Source of the DNA: Maritalea mobilis
Lineage (GTDB): Bacteria; Pseudomonadota; Alphaproteobacteria; Rhizobiales; Devosiaceae
Assembly (NCBI RefSeq): GCF_004363175.1
Contig: NZ_SNYR01000001.1
Span: forward strand, 1-64,000
Reading direction: 5' to 3'
Length of the DNA stretch: 64,000 nt
Part shown: positions 60,684-64,000 of the stretch, piece after piece
Numbering within the stretch: the first letter of the stretch is position 1
How the letters are laid out: each line of letters starts with the position of its first letter
Program-made: the position numbers and the translations under genes
Notes under the pieces: generated by a model
What the model was told of the DNA's origin: nothing
Seen by the model: the letters and a program-made list of their open reading frames with translations, nothing else
Databases searched by the model: none

Positions 60684-62180
60684 TTATTTCATTGTGGCGT
60701 TGACCAAGCTGGTCAAACGGCCCGTTGGGTAAATTTCAAAGCCTTCAACCTTGTTGTTTACCGCAGTGAACAAATTGCCATAGGCAAGGTGCGCAACTGG
60801 ACCTTCACAAGCAAGCATGCGCTGTACGTCATCGTAAATTTCTTTACGTGCAGCTTGGTCTGTCTCGCTGCGGCCTTTGTCCAACAGATCATTCAGCTCA
60901 GGATTGTCATATTGGAACACGTTGGTTGAACCACCTGAATAGAAGGTGCGGTAGAAATATTGGTCGGGGTCTGGATTGCCGCCATTGGCAGAAACGAACA
61001 TGTCGAAATCTGAATTGCGCCAATCTTGCACAAACTCACCAATTTCCTTGTTCACCAACTCCACTTCAATGCCGCCAGCAGCCAGCTGTTGTTGGATGAC
61101 CTGCGAGATGTCGCGGGCATCTTGCCGTGGCAACACAAGAATGGAGAGCTTGATTGGCATATCTACGCCAGCTTCTTCCAGCAATGCTTTTGCGCCATCA
61201 ACATCTGGCGTGTAGCAATCGAACTCAGACGTATCGAGCGCCCATGAGCTGAGAGCAGGGGAAAGCGGGCCGCCTGGCACACCCGCGCCAAACAAAGCGC
61301 CATCAATGATTTCCTGCCGGTTCAGCAGCATATTGATCGCACGACGCACTTTAGGCTCCGCCAAAGGACCACGGGTCACATTCATGCCCAGCAGTGTGTA
61401 GGCCACGTCCCGTGTATCAAAAACGGAGACGTTAGGCTGCGCATGCAATTGCAATGCAGTTGCCGGGTCAATGCCTGGCAAAATGTCATAATCGCCGCTG
61501 GTGAGGCCAACTTGGCGGGTTGCCGCTTCTGGCACAAAGTTCACCCGCACACCATCCAATTTCGGCAAGCCATCTTCGCGATAACCGTCAAATTTGGTCA
61601 GGGCGATATAGCCATTGGGCTGCCATTCGTCGAACTTGAAAGGGCCAGTGCCGATTGGTGTTTGCTGAAGCTTCTCAATGTCGTTTTCCAACTCTTCCGG
61701 CACGATGGCGATGCCAGCGAGTGCAGATAGAATTGGCGCAAATGGTGCGTCCAATGTCAGCTTAACAGTGGTTGCATCAACAACTTCAATGCCGGTGATC
61801 GGCGAAACGCGGCTGGCCAAAGGTGAGCCTGTAGCTTCTGCCTGTACCCGGCGGATAGAGGCCGCCACATCATTGGCATCCATGGTTGAGCCATCATGGA
61901 AGGTTACGCCATCATGCAATTTGAATGTGTACGAAAGGCCGTCCTCAGAAACGTCCCATGATTTGGCCAAATCTGGCACAACATCAAGGTCAGCATTGAT
62001 GTCGGTCAGGCCTTCATAAATATTGCCCTGTACAACTACAACAGAGTTGAACGCAGTGATCAAATGCGGATCAAGGCCCGCAGGCGATGAATCAATTGCC
62101 ACATTTAAACTGGCCGCAGATGCGCCTGTGGCGAGCATGCTGGATGCAAATAATGCAATCCCGAATTTTTGAATAGACAT
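60684..62180 (-). CDS. ABC transporter substrate-binding protein, family 5 (second system)
   Basis: The 498-residue periplasmic protein has a signal peptide (MSIQKFGIALFASSMLATGA, cut after ASA at about residue 22) and family 5 marks: NVAIDSSPAGLDPHL, NIYEGLTDINADLDVVPDLA, YTFKLHDGVTFHDGSTMDAN and the C-terminal RTFYSGGSTNVFQYDNPELN. AGGAGG precedes the ATG. It leads the minus-strand transporter operon and is divergent from the two ATPase genes. Ligands of this class range from peptides to opines and glycosides, so the substrate is open. Confidence 0.9.
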   Translation of the reverse strand: MSIQKFGIALFASSMLATGASAASLNVAIDSSPAGLDPHLITAFNSVVVVQGNIYEGLTDINADLDVVPDLAKSWDVSEDGLSYTFKLHDGVTFHDGSTMDANDVAASIRRVQAEATGSPLASRVSPITGIEVVDATTVKLTLDAPFAPILSALAGIAIVPEELENDIEKLQQTPIGTGPFKFDEWQPNGYIALTKFDGYREDGLPKLDGVRVNFVPEAATRQVGLTSGDYDILPGIDPATALQLHAQPNVSVFDTRDVAYTLLGMNVTRGPLAEPKVRRAINMLLNRQEIIDGALFGAGVPGGPLSPALSSWALDTSEFDCYTPDVDGAKALLEEAGVDMPIKLSILVLPRQDARDISQVIQQQLAAGGIEVELVNKEIGEFVQDWRNSDFDMFVSANGGNPDPDQYFYRTFYSGGSTNVFQYDNPELNDLLDKGRSETDQAARKEIYDDVQRMLACEGPVAHLAYGNLFTAVNNKVEGFEIYPTGRLTSLVNATMK

Positions 62181-62266
62181 GGTTCCTCCTAAATCTAAGA
62201 CTTGCGTTTCAGCGCAAGCATATGTCCGATTTCATGGTTCATCTCTCAGCCATGCCGCGATATATC

Positions 62267-62280
62267 CACTATAGAACCAC
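62267..62280 (-). promoter_or_regulatory. Candidate promoter-operator, minus-strand side
   Basis: Read on the minus strand the site is GTGGTTCTATAGTG, containing a -10-like TATAGT towards the binding-protein gene. The same motif, GTGGGTCTATAATC, occurs in opposite orientation at 62324. GGTCTATA resembles half of GntR/HutC-family operators. Confidence 0.55.
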
Positions 62281-62323
62281 TCTGGACAATTTCGACGTTA
62301 TGGTATTATTCTTTGCTATGCAA

Positions 62324-62338
62324 GTGGGTCTATAATCG
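62324..62338 (+). promoter_or_regulatory. Candidate promoter-operator, plus-strand side
   Basis: GTGGGTCTATAATCG contains a perfect -10 hexamer TATAAT (62331-62336) for the ATPase genes and mirrors the minus-strand site at 62267. Both divergent promoters would be covered by one regulator. The -35 regions are weak on both sides. Confidence 0.55.
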
Positions 62339-62416
62339 AAAGAAAGCTGCTTTTCTTTTGAGCTATACCCATTCAAAATTGGTCATCAATCGTGACCATT
62401 TTCAACGGGAGGAACT

Positions 62417-63373
62417 ATGACCCAATCGCCACTACTCACAATCGATGATTTGTGGATTGATGTTGGGTCGAATCCCGTTATCGAAGGCGTTTCTTTATCG
62501 ATTAAACCGGGCGAAATGCTAGGATTAGTGGGCGAGTCCGGCTGCGGGAAGTCAGTAACTGCGCTTTCTATCATGCGCCTCTTGGCAGAGCCACCTATGC
62601 GCATCAGACAGGGCGCAATTCACTATGACGGTCAGGATATTTTGGCCATGTCTAACGCTGAATTAGAACGGCTGCGCGGCAATCAAATCGCGATGATTTT
62701 CCAAGAGCCGATGACCTCGCTAAACCCGGTTTTCACCATCGGTGATCAAATCGCCGAAGTGGTATTGCTTCATAAGACCAGTGATAAGGCGGAAGCAGCG
62801 CGACGTGCGGTTGAACTGCTCGAAAGGGTTGGTATTCCAGCCCCGGAAAAAGCGGCGCAAAAATATCCACATGAAATGTCTGGCGGGCAACGACAGCGCG
62901 CAATGATTGCCATCGCCTTGGCGTGTGACCCGAAACTGCTGATCGCCGATGAACCTACCACCGCGCTGGATGTTACAGTGCAGGCGCAAATTCTCGAACT
63001 GATCGAAGATTTGCGGCGTGAAATGGGGATGGCTGTGCTGTTGATCACCCACGATTTGGGCGTGGTGTCTCAATATTGTGGTCGCGTCGCGGTGATGTAT
63101 GGCGGACGCGTGGTGGAGGAGGCGCCAGCAGAAGAGCTGTTTGCCAATCCGCGCCATCGCTACACTGAGGCGTTGTTGCGTACAATTCCGGCGGCGAACC
63201 CGCCCGGGGTGGAGCTTCCGGCTATTCCCGGGACGGTGCCGCCACCCGGTGCGCGGCCAAGCGGATGTGCTTTCCATCCGCGTTGTTCTGCTTGTCTGGA
63301 CATCTGCACAGAGGAAATGCCCGAGTTAACCGGGGATGATCACCATCGTTTACGTTGTTGGAATGCGGCCTAA
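62417..63373 (+). CDS. ABC transporter ATPase, DppD/OppD type (second system)
   Basis: The 318-residue ATPase has Walker A GESGCGKS (about 40-47), the Q-loop IFQEPMTSLNP, signature MSGGQRQRAMIAIAL, Walker B LLIADEPTTALDVT and the switch His in LITHDLG. The C-terminal part has the family Cys pattern (CAFHPRCSACLDIC) that suggests an Fe-S cluster as in other DppD proteins. GGGAGG precedes the ATG. It works with the permeases encoded on the opposite strand and overlaps the next ATPase by one base. Confidence 0.92.
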   Translation: MTQSPLLTIDDLWIDVGSNPVIEGVSLSIKPGEMLGLVGESGCGKSVTALSIMRLLAEPPMRIRQGAIHYDGQDILAMSNAELERLRGNQIAMIFQEPMTSLNPVFTIGDQIAEVVLLHKTSDKAEAARRAVELLERVGIPAPEKAAQKYPHEMSGGQRQRAMIAIALACDPKLLIADEPTTALDVTVQAQILELIEDLRREMGMAVLLITHDLGVVSQYCGRVAVMYGGRVVEEAPAEELFANPRHRYTEALLRTIPAANPPGVELPAIPGTVPPPGARPSGCAFHPRCSACLDICTEEMPELTGDDHHRLRCWNAA

Positions 63374-64000
63374 TGACTTTGCTTGAAATCAAAAATCTTT
63401 CGAAAATCTATCACGGCAAAAATGGCGCGAAAGTGCAGGCCTTGTCAGATGTGTCACTGGACATTACCGCGGGCGAAGTGGTTGGCGTCGTGGGGGAATC
63501 CGGTTGTGGTAAATCGACATTGGGACGCTCATTGCTGCGGCTGATTGAACCCAGCGGCGGCCAGTTGCTGTTTGAAGGGCAAGACATTGTGCCGCTGAAA
63601 AAATCGGCTCTCAAGCCGATGCGGCGCGATTTGCAGATTATCTTTCAGGATCCGTTCGGATCGCTCAACCCGCGCCATAAAGTGGGCAAGGTGATTGGAG
63701 AACCGTTGGAGGTGCATGGCATTGGCACAAAACAGCAGCGGCAGGAGAAAGTGCGCGAATTGCTGGATTTGGTGGGCTTGCCACAAAATGCCATTGATCG
63801 GCATCCGCACGAATTTTCCGGCGGCCAGCGGCAACGGATTGCCATTGCCCGCGCGCTGGCGCTTGATCCCAAGCTGATTGTTGCTGACGAAGCAGTGTCG
63901 GCATTGGACGTGTCGATCCAAAGCCAGATCATCAATTTGATCGCCAAGCTGCAAAAACAGCTCAACATCTCCATTCTGTTTATCAGTCATGATTTATCTG
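63373..64000 (+). CDS. ABC transporter ATPase, DppF/OppF type (second system), 3' end cut by window
   Basis: The first 209 codons are visible; the frame is still open at the window end. Walker A is GESGCGKST (about 40-48), the Q-loop IFQDPFGSLNPR, signature FSGGQRQRIAIARAL and Walker B LIVADEAVSALDVS, ending in FISHDLS. The Walker B reads DEAVSALD where most DppF proteins have DEPxSALD. It is translated from inside the stop of the DppD-type gene and completes the second importer. Confidence 0.9.
   Translation, partial: MTLLEIKNLSKIYHGKNGAKVQALSDVSLDITAGEVVGVVGESGCGKSTLGRSLLRLIEPSGGQLLFEGQDIVPLKKSALKPMRRDLQIIFQDPFGSLNPRHKVGKVIGEPLEVHGIGTKQQRQEKVRELLDLVGLPQNAIDRHPHEFSGGQRQRIAIARALALDPKLIVADEAVSALDVSIQSQIINLIAKLQKQLNISILFISHDLS

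Overview
The window looks like a chromosomal segment of a marine or host-associated alphaproteobacterium, most likely in the order Hyphomicrobiales (a Devosia/Maritalea-like genus is a guess). GC is moderate by eye, operons are tight with 1-4 base stop/start overlaps, and GTG and TTG starts are common. Gene content also fits: several ABC importers, TRAP transport, uronate dehydratases, and a fused large indolepyruvate oxidoreductase. I see no rRNA, tRNA, CRISPR array, insertion sequence or prophage. Almost all of the window is scavenging and catabolism, with five separate import systems.

Layout: (1) 1-2983, the C-terminal end of a giant type I-secreted RTX adhesin, convergent with a LapG-type periplasmic protease. 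(2) 3235-13848, a LuxR-type regulator followed by a dipeptide-type ABC operon with a fused double ATPase, a HyuA-like protein, two tandem DUF917 proteins and the binding protein, closed by a clear terminator. (3) 13904-16020, an AT-rich island with an immunity-like gene, a four-helix membrane protein and a gene broken by an in-frame stop. (4) 16025-40498, a large sugar and sugar-acid block. A minus-strand operon (UxuA, RraA-like, kinase, enolase paralog, FAH hydrolase, SDR) is divergent from a GntR regulator and a ribose-type ABC operon carrying an SDR, a UxuA-like enzyme, a lactonase and a mutarotase. Next come a ROK regulator, nagB, nagA, a TRAP transporter, uxuA, uxuB and uxaA. (5) 40622-42301, a quinone-linked D-lactate dehydrogenase. 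(6) 42304-58026, two divergent operons. On the minus strand are kynureninase, a Liv ABC importer and indolepyruvate:ferredoxin oxidoreductase. On the plus strand are hyuA, hyuB, an XRE-cupin regulator, an SRPBCC protein and a VOC-bicupin protein. (7) 58023-64000, a second oligopeptide-type ABC system split into two divergent units with its own GntR/UTRA regulator.

How the genes may work together: block 4 contains the parts for oxidising a free sugar to a lactone, opening it, dehydrating the acid, and either feeding the 2-keto-3-deoxy acid into central metabolism or oxidising and hydrolysing it to pyruvate plus a small hydroxyacid. It also has the mannonate and altronate arms of hexuronate breakdown and GlcNAc-6-phosphate processing. 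Block 6 reads as import and ring opening of an indole- or lactam-type aromatic compound, with anthranilate release by kynureninase as the suggested exit. That reading is inference. Its two operons share a promoter region that holds four TTTCA-N4-TGAAA palindromes.

The least expected items are the enolase paralog with altered catalytic positions whose start overlaps the stop of a kinase gene, the four-palindrome divergent promoter, the mirrored operator pair of the last ABC system, and the VOC-bicupin fusion.
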